From assembly GCF_019097595.1 (NCBI RefSeq), contig NC_080717.1:16309336-16373335 (forward strand): 64,000 bases of DNA. Reading direction: 5' to 3'. Of this stretch, positions 1 through 11,939 are shown in pieces. The translations under genes were made by a program, and so were the position numbers. The notes beneath the pieces are model-generated. The model was not told where the DNA came from. It did not search any database and saw only the letters and a program-made list of their open reading frames with translations. Numbering within the stretch: the first letter of the stretch is position 1; every line of letters starts with the position of its first letter. The stretch is from Hemibagrus wyckioides. Lineage: Eukaryota; Chordata; Actinopteri; Siluriformes; Bagridae.

Positions 1-903
1 ATTATATAATATTATCCAGGCACGCTCAGTGCTCTCAGTCTGACATTTTGTTCCACTTTATAAGGAACTTTATAAAGACTATGGATACTTTTTTTTTTTT
101 TTTTTGCTGCATAAGTTACAATTGCTAGTAGCGTACAGATCTTTTTGTCACCAATATATAGCAACCTGTGCATACATTTTAGACTTAAAAAACATAACTC
201 TGAGGATGAAAATATACTAAATGAGGCAGAAGGAGGATGCAATCAAAACAAATCAGGTCAGCATTTGATGAGAATGTCAGAAGTTATTTCAAAGTTATTA
301 AAGAATTTAAAACAGGTAATATAGAGTTAAACAGGTTAGTTATTTGTGTTTGATAATGGGCTACAGGAAAATCTGGTTGGTTTTCCAGGTTAGTCATGTG
401 CCATGTCAGTCAAATTGCCTGTTTCTATGAACAGAGGCAGCTCATGACTCTGTAGTGAGGGCCAGTGGTATGACTAGCAAGGCTACTCGATTGACGACAC
501 AAATAATAAATGTATATGGTGAAATTTTTTGTCTTTTGTCAAAAGACCAAAACTAGACAGTTAGAAACTTCCCAACTAATCACTATTGTTGATATAATGT
601 CTTAAAGTTAATGCATTTAAAAGTAATCCATAACAAATATTCTGTGCATGTCAATAAAATAGAGTTCATTGTTTATTGAATTTCTGCTGTACAAATGCAT
701 CAAATCTTCTGTTATAAAGTGTTACCTGTAAGTTTTACTTGCATGTTCTTGGGTGAAAAATCATCTTGGCAGTACATAAATGCTACTTGCCATGACTGTT
801 CCGCCTCTTCCTCTGGCATATAATGTCATGGTACTCATAACATTCCTCCTCCCCTCCACCTCCCCCCTCTCCCTTGTTTCTTGTCTGACTCGCCTGAAAA
901 AAG
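1..903. other. Intronic left flank of mbnl3
   Basis: I see no exon here. The stretch is AT-rich with a poly-T run near 90-106. From about 841 to 897 it becomes a long C/T tract (a polypyrimidine tract) leading into the acceptor AG at 902-903. It is read as the intron before the mbnl3 exon at 904. Confidence 0.5.
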
Positions 904-3439
904 TTCCCATGATGCACGGTGCCACCACTTCCACTGTTTCGTCGGCTACGACCCCAGTCACCAATGTTCCTTTTGCCGAATCAGCTGCCTCCAATCAGGT
1001 TTGCCCCTTCATTTTGGCCTCTTCTCTTTTCAGCTGTACGGCATCCAGCACCGGTCCACAGACACCACGTCCAGCAGCGTAGCGAGAAATTGCACAAAGG
1101 AATGAAAATGCTGGATTAGTGATGTAGATTTAATTAGACTCGTTCAGTCTAAATCGCCCCTTGGTGTGAATGAGTGGATGAACCTGTGAATGTGGATTGG
1201 CATCCCAGCCAGGATACCAGGCCTGGGGTCAGTGTTCCTGAGATCGGCTCCGGATGCACGGAGAGCCTGACCAGGATGAAGCAGATAATGAAGATGAATG
1301 AATGTGTAAATGGATGACGATCCTGACAGAAAGTATATGACAGAAATGAGAGCAAAGTCACTTTCTCACTGTAATGAGCTTCTGTTTTTCTGAGATCTGT
1401 GATCTGTTTAACATGGGAGCTCTGGCCCTAGGCAACCCACCTGAGCTAGCTGTTTGTACTAGTTAAAACCCAGCTGGATTGAAACTCTCTGTGGACCAGT
1501 GCGGAGCCTCTGTGTAGCCCTGTGTCACCGTGTCTCTGTGTGTATTCACCTTGCCTTTTCAAATGTCTCCACTCTATGTTGGCACACAGCATCTTCTGTG
1601 TAGATAAAACATTATAGTGTCCATATTCATTCTTTCTCTTTCTCTGGTTTTCAGACAGATATAGCTTTGGGGGTTAATTAGGGGTAAATCAGTGACACTT
1701 GCAATGTCGCTAGCTGTTGTTTAACTCTCTCAGGGCCAGATGTACTAAGCTGTATACAGTCAGTTTGACATGTTGCTTGAAAAACCTTACATAACGTACA
1801 TAAAACCTTAGATATGAAACTGGCATGTTAGCCCAAATGCTGTATGTGTGATACATGCAGAAATGTGCAACTTTCATTTACTAAATTTTGTGGAATTTGT
1901 GGTGATCAGTTTTGTGTGTTATTTTAACCACGAGTCTAAATTAACACCGTGTGTGTTTGTGAAAGCAGTATGTGTGTGTGTATATATTTGTACAGTCAAC
2001 ACACTCCTGTTAAAATGGGAAGTTTTTCGATGTAAAAAAAAAAAGAGAGAGAGAGCTCTGCACCCTCAATGAGAAATTACAGCATATGAAAATATTTTAG
2101 GGAAATAAAAATAGGAAGCAAAATAAAAGATACAATGTCCTGGTTGTATAAATGTGCATACCTGTTAATAATTGGTGATGTGTGTAGAATGAATCACATT
2201 CTGTTAAAAATAACGATCATACAGCTGTCAGTGAAATTATTCTGATTAACCCTAAATAAAGATCAGATGTTTCTGTAGGACGGTTTCCTCACATCATCTT
2301 GGGTTCATCATATTCTTTTATTATGTCTTTACTGTGGGTTAGGGTGGCTAGAGAGATGCCGTTTCTGATCATTCATTCACCTCAATGCATGTGATAAAAT
2401 GTGTTGATGAGACCATAAAGGTATGTTTGGTGCAACAAAACAAATAGAACACGGTGAAGCATGGCGGTGGCAGCATCATACTTTAGACTTGCTTTTCTTC
2501 AGCTAGAACTAAGGCTTTTATCGAGGTGAAGCGAATCCTGAATGGCTACAAATACCAGTCGATTTTAGTGCAATACCTGCAGGTGTCTGCTAGAAAGCCA
2601 AAAATTAAAAGCATGCATCCAAATCAACAAATGATTGGCTTAAATAAACGAAGGTCTTTGCTTTTGAATGATCTACCCAAAGCCCATATCTGAAGCAGGA
2701 GATGCCTTAACATTTTTGATGGATATAGAATGTTTTTGCAAGAAAGAGAAAGAAAAATATTGGAAGGACAAGATGCTGATTTAGACTCTTGTACAAAAGA
2801 ATGAGTCGTGTAAGAAAATCAAAAGGGGGTTAAGGTGTGCGACTACTGATCAGATCCCAGTTCACATCCCAAGACCTGCCACCTCTGGACTCCTGAGCAA
2901 AGCCGTTAAACCTACAATTAAGACAATCTGTGTAAGAGTACCTGCCCAATGTTACTGTATATGTTTAGGAGTGTGCACATTTATGTTGCTAGGTTATGCA
3001 TGCTTTTCATTTTTCCCCAAAAATGTCTGATTTCTGATTGTTTTTAAAGTTCATTTTTATATATTGTAATTGCACACTGAGGGTGGAAAAAGTTCTGACG
3101 TAATTTGGTTTAAAGTTTAAAGAAACGAATGTATTGGGAACGCATTTTGTGGCCACATCAAGCCATGCATCTTCGCCTGTACATACATCTGGCCCTAGGT
3201 CCCAGAAGCACATCTCATAATGTAGCGGTGCAGTGGGATTTAGTCTGGAGTCCCACCTGTACAATTTGCTGTCACTGGCACGGTGTATTCCCAGTGATGC
3301 TGTTGCACTAATCAAGAGGAGGAAGCACAGCATAGTCCTCCATCTTGGTGTCAGCACTGTTCGGCTGCTTGGCCGAGTGCTTCACCTTCTCCAGCACAAT
3401 ACAGACTGCTGACATTGCTGAACTAAAGGGCATCCAGAA

Positions 3440-3482
<43 letters not shown>

Positions 3483-4028
3483 GTGTCTAGTAGTTCAGCA
3501 ATATGCTGGTAGCAGATTATTTGGTGTTTTCTTTTTATTTCTAGCTCTGTGTGTAAATAAAGTTCTGTAGTGTGTTATTTAATCTGATCACAGTGTTGAA
3601 CAAGTACCTCGGTGTTGCCGTGGACTGCAGGAGTCTATTAATTTCCTGTTTTTCGGCCACATAACCTCCCGACGTACCTTGATGGAAGATCTGTGATGCA
3701 TTACATCAGGATATTATAGTTTCTTCTGTTTTTACAGACACATTTGAGAGATTTTGGTTTGAGGTAATGTTTGCATATTTTGTGATGCCTGTATCAGAAC
3801 CACTTTATTTCTCAACTGTCTGTCTTTCTTTCTCCCCCCTTCCCCCCCACACCCAATTTTTTCTTTCTCTGTCCTTGTCGTTCAGTAGACCCCACCGAGG
3901 TACTGACTGCTGACCCTGTCGACCTCCACTGCATTCCTGTGGAAACACACCTCTGTCCAATCCCCAAACTGCTGGTGGCGGCACCGGTGAGCCTGAACTC
4001 AGTAAGCCTCGGCCGCAATCTCAGTTAA
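904..4028 (+). CDS. mbnl3: Muscleblind-like RNA-binding splicing regulator, C-terminal part (two exons, 5' part outside window)
   Basis: Muscleblind proteins bind YGCY-type RNA through CCCH zinc fingers and control alternative splicing. Only the region after the fingers lies here. Exon 904-998 is exactly 95 nt, follows a strong C/T tract and ends CAG|GT. It encodes VPMMHGATTSTVSSATTPVT followed by NVPFAESAASNQ, the familiar muscleblind C-terminal exon. The next strong acceptor (C/T tract 3821-3882, tandem CAGTAG) opens an exon at 3886. If the 95-nt exon is skipped, the preceding phase-1 codon joins to give a 47-residue tail beginning VDPTEVLT and stopping at TAA 4026-4028; it resembles the VDNSEIIS tail of mammalian paralogues. 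If the exon is included, the next codon is TAG at once. mbnl3 rather than mbnl1/2 is inferred from the adjacent rap2c, as at human Xq26. The zinc-finger exons must lie left of the window. Confidence 0.8.
1140..1300 (+). repeat. Old SINE-like remnant
   Basis: The phrases for a small number of counted features of fish V-SINE-like repeats are visible: a 'gtgtgaatgagtggatg' stretch, 'ggattggcatcccagcc' and an ending with 'gatgaatgaatg'. The copy is diverged and lacks the tRNA-like head. It lies in the mbnl3 intron. Confidence 0.4.
1985..2830 (+). mobile_element. Degraded Tc1-like transposon (family C)
   Basis: The left part ('acactcctgttaaaatggg') matches the start of the element at 17095. The block near 2225-2290 ('attaaccctaaataaa') matches 17365-17380. 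Around 2450-2490 a reading frame resembles the conserved Tc1 transposase motif HGGGSI. Stop codons and indels break it, so it is a fossil copy in the mbnl3 intron. Confidence 0.6.
3441..3482 (+). repeat. (ATT)14 microsatellite
   Basis: An uninterrupted run of ATT units in the mbnl3 intron. Confidence 0.95.
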
Positions 4029-4330
4029 CGCACCACTATCGCCATCCCCCCAGATCCAACCACCCCATAGAGACATGAATGCAACAAACGTGTGCCTAAT
4101 CAGTGCGTCCGGCAAGGACAACCCTTTCATCCTCTTATTTGATGCCCCACATCAACAGACGTCAACAAAAAATGGTTTGTTGATGCTAAAACAGGCAATA
4201 TTGAAGCTAGGACCTTCAACTGTTTAAGGAAGTGTGCCATGATGCAAGGAGACTTAAGAAGCATGAAGATGCTGAATCTGAGCACTCCTTTGAATTCACA
4301 GCCATACAAGTACACAGATTTGTAGACCTG

Positions 4331-4375
4331 CACACACACACACACACGTACACAAACACGTACACACACACACAA
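4331..4375 (+). repeat. (AC)n microsatellite, interrupted
   Basis: Repeated AC units with GTAC interruptions, inside the presumed mbnl3 3' UTR. Confidence 0.9.
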
Positions 4376-7355
4376 AGTTGAGAACAGTGCATCCTCCTCA
4401 GATAAGAGTGAGGTCTCAGCCCCGGATTAATCCTTTGTGAGCAGTGAAGCTGAGGCTCGATGTCACATGACGGCACACATGGTTCTGAAAAAAGCTTGTG
4501 TAGAACACACAAGAATGTAATGCGCACAGGGCTTAGGTCAGAGATCGGTGTGTATGAAAGCTTTTTTGAAAGCACTTTTTAAACTTTCTTTTAATCCATA
4601 CATTTACATAAGGTTTTTTTTCCCTATTATTCACAGATATTTACACATTACTGTCCAAATAATTAACAGCGTGAGACATGCAACTCAAATGCTTCAGAAA
4701 TGCATTTGGTGTGAATTGGCCTTGTTACTCAATCCACTTGATCCATCTCTTCTCACAGACTAAAAACAAACAGCATACCCTTTAAAAAGCAAGCATGTCA
4801 TTCCTATTCTACATCCCAATCCACTTTCTGTACCATTAGTGAGTGATTACTGGGGAGGTGTTATTTATTGAAGCCTAATTCATAAGAACTGCAGTCGCTT
4901 GACTAGAGGAAATGTAATTTTTTTTTTTTTTCTCCATGCCTGGACATACCACAGATTTGTTTACGTGAAACATTCAGACTGAGGTTAGGTAGCTTCCTGC
5001 GTGAATACCTCCGTTTTCTTAATGCAATCCGCCTTAAGCAGAAGTGTCGGCGTACCCGCATGTCTTATTGTGCATGGCGACGTTCACTTTAATCTGCTGG
5101 GTCTGATTACAGCCCTATAGCCAGCGCTGCACAGGAGGTCTGATAGATGACTAGCTCAGGATGAGTCTGATCACCATACTGTGATAGGCAGTGCCAGCAC
5201 AGCAGCTGTGGCCGTCGATTGGAGCAGCGCCATTTCAAAGCCCAACTGTTCCTCTGTAGTCAGCGACGTCAGAGCGTATTACTCATCTCCTGCTCTCTCT
5301 TTTTTTTCCCGTTTCCCTTTATACATTGATCTGTACGTTTGACTCGGATTATCAGAGGTATTGTGATATGTTAGGGTCTGCCACCAATCTCTGCTCCTGT
5401 CTTTCCCTTATAGAGTGGACAGTCCCTGCCAAACTCCATGGCCCAGTCCCTCCCACTGTGTGACAGTCTGTTTGTCTGTGCTTATTGCTTAGCCCTGTTT
5501 GTTACATCTCACAGTAACACAAGATCTTGGAACTGTCCATGCTGTGATATTCGCAGTATGACAGCAACCAAAGCAACACTTCTAGAGTTTTATAGAACCT
5601 TTTTTTTTTTTTTTTTTTTTTTCATTTGGAGCTAATGTACATGTCTTAAAATGTCTTAACTATATATACATATATATCATTGAAAACACAATGAATGTAG
5701 TTGAACGCTCCCAAAAGACATCGGTGAGAGATAAACCCATAGAGTCCACTCTTACAGAATACGGATGTTTGCAGCAATCCCACTGTCCTGTTAAATTACT
5801 AATGGCAGCAGTACAATTTTAAACAAGTGTACTTGCTTTATGTGCCAATGACTCTAAGAGCTGGGTCACTCTGTGCCAATCACTGGTTAAAAAAAAAAAA
5901 AAAAAAGGAGTAGAGTCATTACATGCCAAAGCCCAACAGCAGACTGATTGAAAATGTTATTTTCCCCACAGCTAATGCAATCATTAATGCTGTGCTTTCA
6001 TTCAGCCTTTCAATCTTTCCTAATTCACTCACCTCATACCGCTGAACCATATGATTGGCGCTCCCGTAGCTTACTTACCATGTGTGGACTAAAGGCCATT
6101 TCTGATCTGATCTACTGCAAAACCTTTTATAAGCTTTAATTGGAGTAGATGCTTGTTTTGAAAGAACAAACAGAGTGATGTAAGATAAAGCACCAACCGA
6201 GGCCTGCAACATTTTTGTAATAGTAGTGGGTGTGGTTTTTTTTTGTTTGTTTCTTTTTATTTAATCTGGATTAAGTTTTCTGTGTTTCTGAAATGTGTGT
6301 CTGTTCTATCCAGCTTACAGATTCTGACCACTTATTGTGTCCTTATGTTCAAAAGTCGACAGACTCTAAAAAACCAGGGCAAAGCTGACTGTCAGCCATA
6401 CGAGCGCTTCATTTCACGTTGTGCTAAAAGCAGTAATGCTGCAGGAGAGAAGTGCCGAGGTGTAGAGGAGAGGCGGGGTGGGGATCAGCTGTAGCCGGGG
6501 TACTGACCAACCTCACTTACAAACGTTGCCAGGAAAGGGCCTTATATACATTTGAATGTGACATTTAGGACAAAGAAGAATGTCATTAAAGCTTGAGGAT
6601 GCCTGTCTCACCTTTTTTTTTTTTTTTTTCCCCCTCCTGAAACAAACCACAACATATTTCAACATATCAAGGGAGTAAACTTCTCCCAATGCCATTCACT
6701 GTTGATGTACTATAGAAACAATGTTCTGAGAGACTTGTCAAGGACCTTGTCGAGTTGTTGCCGTCGTCGTTACATGAAACAGCTGTGCTGTTTTGTACAG
6801 ATAGCCACACTGAGGAGCATATTTCGATGGTCAAACACTGCACCTATTTAAAAGAAAAAGAAAACAAACAAAAAAAAAAAGAGAGAGAGAGAGGACCTCT
6901 TTGGAAATAGTGTATTTGTGAGCATTTATTTTGTCTAGAGGAGACTCTCCAGGCCAAAAAGCTCAGGGCCTGTTTCCTTAACATACGTCAAGGTTAACCC
7001 AAGACTGAAACTGTCAGTTTTAATGCTCAATGACAGTTTCATTTAGTCTCTCCAACATCCTCAAGCCTTGAGAAACAGGCCCGAAAGAATGTTCTGCTTT
7101 TTATTACAGTGATACAACAAAATAAGCATGAAGTGCTCAAATAGTCAGAAGAGTAATCTGAGGTCAAATGCAAACTCAACAAGACAATATACTGTGTTAT
7201 TGGAGTTTCTGTGTTGTACACAATTTATAAAATGTTAAGGTGTGGGTGTCTGTAAATGTTGGCCGTTAAATTGTTTAGGAGTGTACTAAGCTGTTGATTT
7301 GTATAACGGATTATTTCTTGTAGTTGGGCGAGTCTCATTGCCTAGCCAAGGTATA

Positions 7356-7384
7356 GATCTCTCTCTTTCTCTCTCTCTCTCTCT
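7356..7384 (+). repeat. (TC)n microsatellite
   Basis: A run of TC dinucleotides with a TTTC interruption. Confidence 0.85.
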
Positions 7385-8704
7385 ATCACTTTTTTCTCTC
7401 ATATCAAGAGTTATGCCTTCTCCAACTGCTATCCAGCAGGATTTAACAAAATACTTGATTAAGGAAAAAAAAAAACATGCCTCGTTTGGGGCTTTAGCAT
7501 TTTCAGAACACTCACTTTTTAAGAAGTGTGTATTCATGTGTAATGTACTTAGATAATCTTATATGTACATATTACTAGTGCATCCTTGCTATAGTTTTGT
7601 CACCGTTAAGGTCATTGTGACCTTAATGTCATTCTTAATGGTACTTATTTTAGCTGTATTTCCACATGTTCAGTAAATTTATTGTGAGTTTTACATTTTG
7701 GAAATGAACACGGTTTTTAGTTGACGCAATCATTTAATGGTTTTCTTCTCAGTTACATATTCTACAGCATACACTCTCATTGCATGGAAATGGAAATAAT
7801 CTGAATAATCTGATACATAGTTTGTGTAGTTAGTAGTAAATAAAGAAAAAAACTAAGAAATATCTCTCTATATAAATATGGATCTATATACACATTTGTA
7901 TTACAATGAGCAATTCATTGTAACTTGATAGTACGTTGTTGTTGCTATGGCAACAAAACTACAACATGGCTACCTTTGTGAATCTTAATTGTGAATTTTT
8001 TCACACTTTCAATTGAATTAATGTACAAGGTTAACTTATTCAGAAAGGGAATGTGTAGATATCTTACCTTGGATTAAGAAATGATGCCTATTTTATACAA
8101 AAGAAGAAGAAGATTCCTCAAATCCAAAATCCATTTGGAGATGTCATGTTATTTGGGTTTTTTTTTTATGATTTCTTATTTTTCTAAGGGGATAGTTGTC
8201 TGTTTTGAGATACGAGTCGGACGAGTCAGTGTTCGAGCTTTAGTACGGACCTGTTGGATCAAAACCGGATAACCTCCGATGATTGACATAAGAGATAATC
8301 TGGTGCAAAACAGTCTCTTCAGGTGGAGAATCATCTTTTGTTTTTGTTTTTGTTTTTAAAAAAGGGCTGTCTGGACTGGTAGACACCAGAAAGGATCTTG
8401 CAGATAGACTCGTTTTGAGGACGAGCGCTTGAATCTTTAACTCGATGATGTCAGGAGCAGAACGAGATGTAGGGTGTAGTAAGCTAGAACTTGAACCTCC
8501 TGGTAAAGTCTCATTTCTCTCCCTGTGCTCTCTAGCCAGCCTTTAGCCCAGCTGTGCTGGGACCTTCTGTGCCCCCATCAGTGTACGAATGTGTGTCCTT
8601 CACCTCGTTTGCACTTATGTACATAAATGAGTGAAAATATTCAGAATTTATTTTGAATATGCATAGATAAATACAAATATATAGACGTATAAACAAACAA
8701 ATAA

Positions 8705-8741
8705 ATATATATATATATATATATATATAATTATATATATA
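8705..8741 (+). repeat. (AT)n microsatellite
   Basis: AT dinucleotides with one short interruption near 8729. Confidence 0.9.
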
Positions 8742-10463
8742 TTGAAAAAAAAACCTGTTGTTCGGAATACAGGTAAACATCTGTCCTTCTACTGGGTTGT
8801 TCAAGAAATGCGAGGGATTCGTTGTATGTTCTTTTTTTTATTGCTAATGCCCTTCTCATCATGAGCATGTTGTTGCTTGCTGATAAAATAGATGAAAATG
8901 AAACGATGCTTTCTGGTTGGACATAGTTTACAAAAAAAATGAGCATATTACACTGAGCACTGAGGCTGTTTATATCTGAGAAACTGTGTTGGTGGTGTTT
9001 GGAAAGAAGCATGGCCCCTAAAATTGTATGCAGGTGATGCGTTTGCATCCAAGAAACCAAAGAATAAATAGCTTGCTCATTTTTCTGTTTAGTTCATTTA
9101 TTTGTTGTGAATTGCCTATTTAGTGTCACAGGATATTCTCTGCTCTTCTGCATATTATTATTATAATTATTATTACAATTATTATTATTATTATTGTTGT
9201 TGTTATTAATGTGTTCATGCATCTAAGCTGGGATTCAAAATGGATCTGCTTGGGAATTTAGCTCATGTGACGCTCTGTACCGGTGATGTTCTGCCCCCTG
9301 CAGATGGAAATCGGTATAACAGACAGCTGAATCCCTTTTCCCCTGCGTTTCTCAGGAGGGCTGAACATCATCCAAATACAGGACACACCACCAACATCAG
9401 GGTCAGATTACAACAGGAAAACATTGCAACTGGTTCTAAGGAGTTTAAGTTACATTTCTGTATTTGGTTTCCTCTCAGTGTTCGAACACTCATACACACA
9501 TTCCCAAAAAAATCCATCAATAATTCGAAATAACTCGGTGCATTTCAGATCTCAAAGTCAAATCCTATCAACACAGTGAAACCTGGAGTATATCTTGTAC
9601 ATTCTGTGGTCCACAGTTGCTTTGGAAGCCAAGAATTTTGTTGCCATGGCACTTGTCCTAGTAGTGAGGGAGAGACTGAGTCTTTGTAAGGTTCCTTGCA
9701 TATCGATGCACCTTCGGACCGCGTTCACATGGTCCCAAACCTTCTGACTGTAAAGTGGACTCAGCACAGAGTTTGATCTTTATCTTAAGTCCTGATTTAC
9801 AGAACATGCAGAAAATGAATGCAATCAAAAGGACACTTTTGACCACTGTGCTTATTAGAGAACAAAAAAAACAAACGAAACAAAACAACTAACACCCTTC
9901 TGCTGTCCACCTTACTGTGCCTGGACATTCTGTGAAGACAGTGCTTTTTTGCTTTTTTTTTTCCTTTGTCGATTTCATTTTTAACCAAGAAAATCCGTCA
10001 CTCATATTTAATCACATCATATTTAAGTCTGTGTGGAACTTGATGTTGATGGTATTGACATATAAAATGTGTGTATAGGATTAAGTTCATATTTATGTTG
10101 TAAAATGCTATGGATGTAAATGTAAATGCAGTCTCTTGTTTCGAGATTTGAGGTTTTGTCCCTTTTAAGGGCGCCAGTCAGGTGTAATTTTAAACGCAAA
10201 TTAAGTGCTTTCTAACCAGAAGCGGTTTTAAAGAATGTCCACCTTGTTTCGAAGCCATATGTTGTTGATTCCTCTTTCCCCCACTGTAGGACAAGATCGC
10301 ATTGAATGCCCTGACTCTTTATATGAAATGCTTCTCTTTCTATTTAGCGTGTTGTACTTGTATGTGCTACAAATTTGTGCTTATTGCCAATCCCTTTTAT
10401 GATTATAGTAATGTATAGAAAATATACATACTTATATGATCTGTTCTTTTTGTTTGACATTTT

Positions 10464-10469
10464 AATAAA
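10464..10469 (+). terminator. mbnl3: Polyadenylation signal AATAAA of mbnl3
   Basis: A canonical AATAAA followed by a GT- and T-rich downstream element from about 10487. It lies before the first repeats of the mbnl3-rap2c intergenic space and is the best 3' end for mbnl3. Confidence 0.65.
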
Positions 10470-10629
10470 GCACTTAAATGGAAATCTCTGTCTGGGTCTG
10501 TTTTTTTTCCTCTCTCTCTCTTTAAAAGGTGTCGTTAACAGGTGAGATCTTAACCACAACAATGTCATATGGCATGAAATATCCTAACTATCTTGTCCGT
10601 TAAATTATAAAATATGGTCCCGATTTTGA

Positions 10630-10870
10630 TCCTGAGTTCAGTTACTGTCTACATTCCAGAGGGAAGCCGTCACAGACATGGGGAGGTTTGTGCAGGTTTC
10701 CTCTGGGTTTTCTGGTTGCCTCCCTAACATGCTGGTAGGTTAGTTGGCTGTGATGGACATCTTGATATTGTGTCTATGGTGTATTCCTGCCTTATGCCCA
10801 GTCCTCCCAGGATATGCTCTGGTTCCACCATTATGCTGACCAGGATGAAGTGCTTATCCTGATGATAAAT
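10630..10870 (+). repeat. Diverged V-SINE-like remnant
   Basis: It shows the order of phrases of the fish SINE tail: 'gtttcctctgggttttctgg', a 'gtgatggac' block, 'gtattcctgccttatgccca', and an ending of 'gatgataaataaatg'. An (AT)n array follows at 10878-10908. Confidence 0.5.
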
Positions 10871-10875
10871 AAATG

Positions 10876-10877
<2 letters not shown>

Positions 10878-10908
<31 letters not shown>
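10878..10908 (+). repeat. (AT)n microsatellite
   Basis: An uninterrupted AT run separating the SINE remnant from the Tc1-like element to its right. Confidence 0.9.
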
Positions 10909-10913
<5 letters not shown>

Positions 10914-11600
10914 ACCCTATAGAACACCTTTGGGATGAATTAGAGTGGAGACCGCGAGCCAGGCCAAAACTGGGGCATCTGCCTTTACATGCACATGAAT
11001 GTAATATGGAGTTGACCCGCCATTTGCAGCTATAACAGCTTCAACTCTTCTGGGAAGGCTTTCCACAAGGTTTAGGAGTGTGTTTATGGGAATTTTTGAC
11101 CAGTCCTCTAGAAGTGCATTTGTGAGGTCAGGCACTGATGGAGGTCTGGCTCACAGTCTCCACTCTAATTCATCCCAAAGGTGTTCTATGGGGTTGAGGT
11201 CAGGACTCTGTGAAGTTCCTCCACACCAAACTCACTCATCCATGTCTTTATGGAGCTTGCTTTGTGCACTTGTGTGCAGTCATGTTGGAACAGGAAGGGG
11301 TCATCCCCAAACTGTTCCCACAAAGTTAGGAACATGAAATTGTCCAAAATGTCTTGGTATGCTGAAGCATTAAGTGTTCCTTTCACTGGAACTAAGAGGC
11401 CAAGCCCAACCTCTGAATGCAGTGGTTTGGAGGGGTGTCCCAAAACGTTTGGCAAAATAGTGTAAGTGGTTTACATGAAATGGATGAAGGTCATACCTGT
11501 CCCAACAAGGTGTAACAAAGTGCCAGGTGTCATTGCAGTTCTGAGAATTATCCACAGCCTCAGTAATACCTAGTAGCCTGCTATGGCGGTCCATTCACTG
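10914..11600 (-). mobile_element. Rearranged, internally deleted Tc1-like transposon (family D)
   Basis: On the minus strand, fragments of a Tc1/mariner transposase can be read: the block at 11160-11210 encodes the typical 'NPIEHLWDEL'-like DDE region, and 11080-11460 covers flanking parts. The stretch 10914-10966 is an inverted copy of 11145-11196, so the element has a hairpin arrangement at its left end. Central transposase sequence is missing, so it cannot be autonomous. It lies between mbnl3 and rap2c. Confidence 0.7.
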
Positions 11601-11939
11601 AATACGTGAATCTGAATCTGACAAACTGCATAGCAACAGATGATCTACAGTCAGTCATGTACCTGATAAAAATAAACTACCGGTAAATGAAGCTGTAAGT
11701 ATAACCTGTACCTAGTAAGTCGGTCAGCGGGTGTATATAATAAGCAGTTAATGCAAGAAAATGACATTAAAAGCGCATTTCTGAAAGAAATCGATTAGTT
11801 CAGGCTGCTGCTACCTCCCAAACTGCATACTACCACACTAAACAGTACGCCTGCTATAGGTGCCGGCAGCTCTGCATCCTGCTGTAGGTCGCTTACTATT
11901 TGTCACACTATGTAGTGCGCTAGTATGCGGTTTCGGACA
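11601..11939. other. Intergenic, nothing recognised
   Basis: Unique-looking AT-rich sequence between the Tc1-like element and the rap2c promoter region. I see no gene or repeat. Confidence 0.4.

Larger units (their letters stand above)
4029..10490 (+). other. mbnl3: Probable long 3' UTR of mbnl3
   Basis: From the TAA at 4026-4028 to the polyadenylation signal at 10464 there is no convincing reading frame and no strong internal intron. The region is AT-rich, with runs of T and A (for example 4919-4932, 5600-5622, 5889-5906, 6614-6629). It holds an (AC)n array at 4331-4375, a CT-rich run at 7356-7384 and an AT array at 8705-8741. Long 3' UTRs are usual for muscleblind genes. Extension to 10490 is an inference; earlier poly(A) sites are possible. 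Confidence 0.5.

Noticed and set aside
1034..1105. Possible mbnl3 exon after TTTTCAG at 1031-1033
   Set aside because: The intron from 999 would be only 35 nt, too short for normal vertebrate splicing.
3007..3357. Minus-strand 116-aa frame
   Set aside because: It contains the phrase 'gggccagatgta' that recurs at 1734 and looks repeat-derived; no family match and no splice context.
5413..5635. Possible terminal exon of mbnl3 after TTATAG
   Set aside because: The frame runs into a poly-T stretch and has no muscleblind similarity; the exon at 3886 explains the data better.
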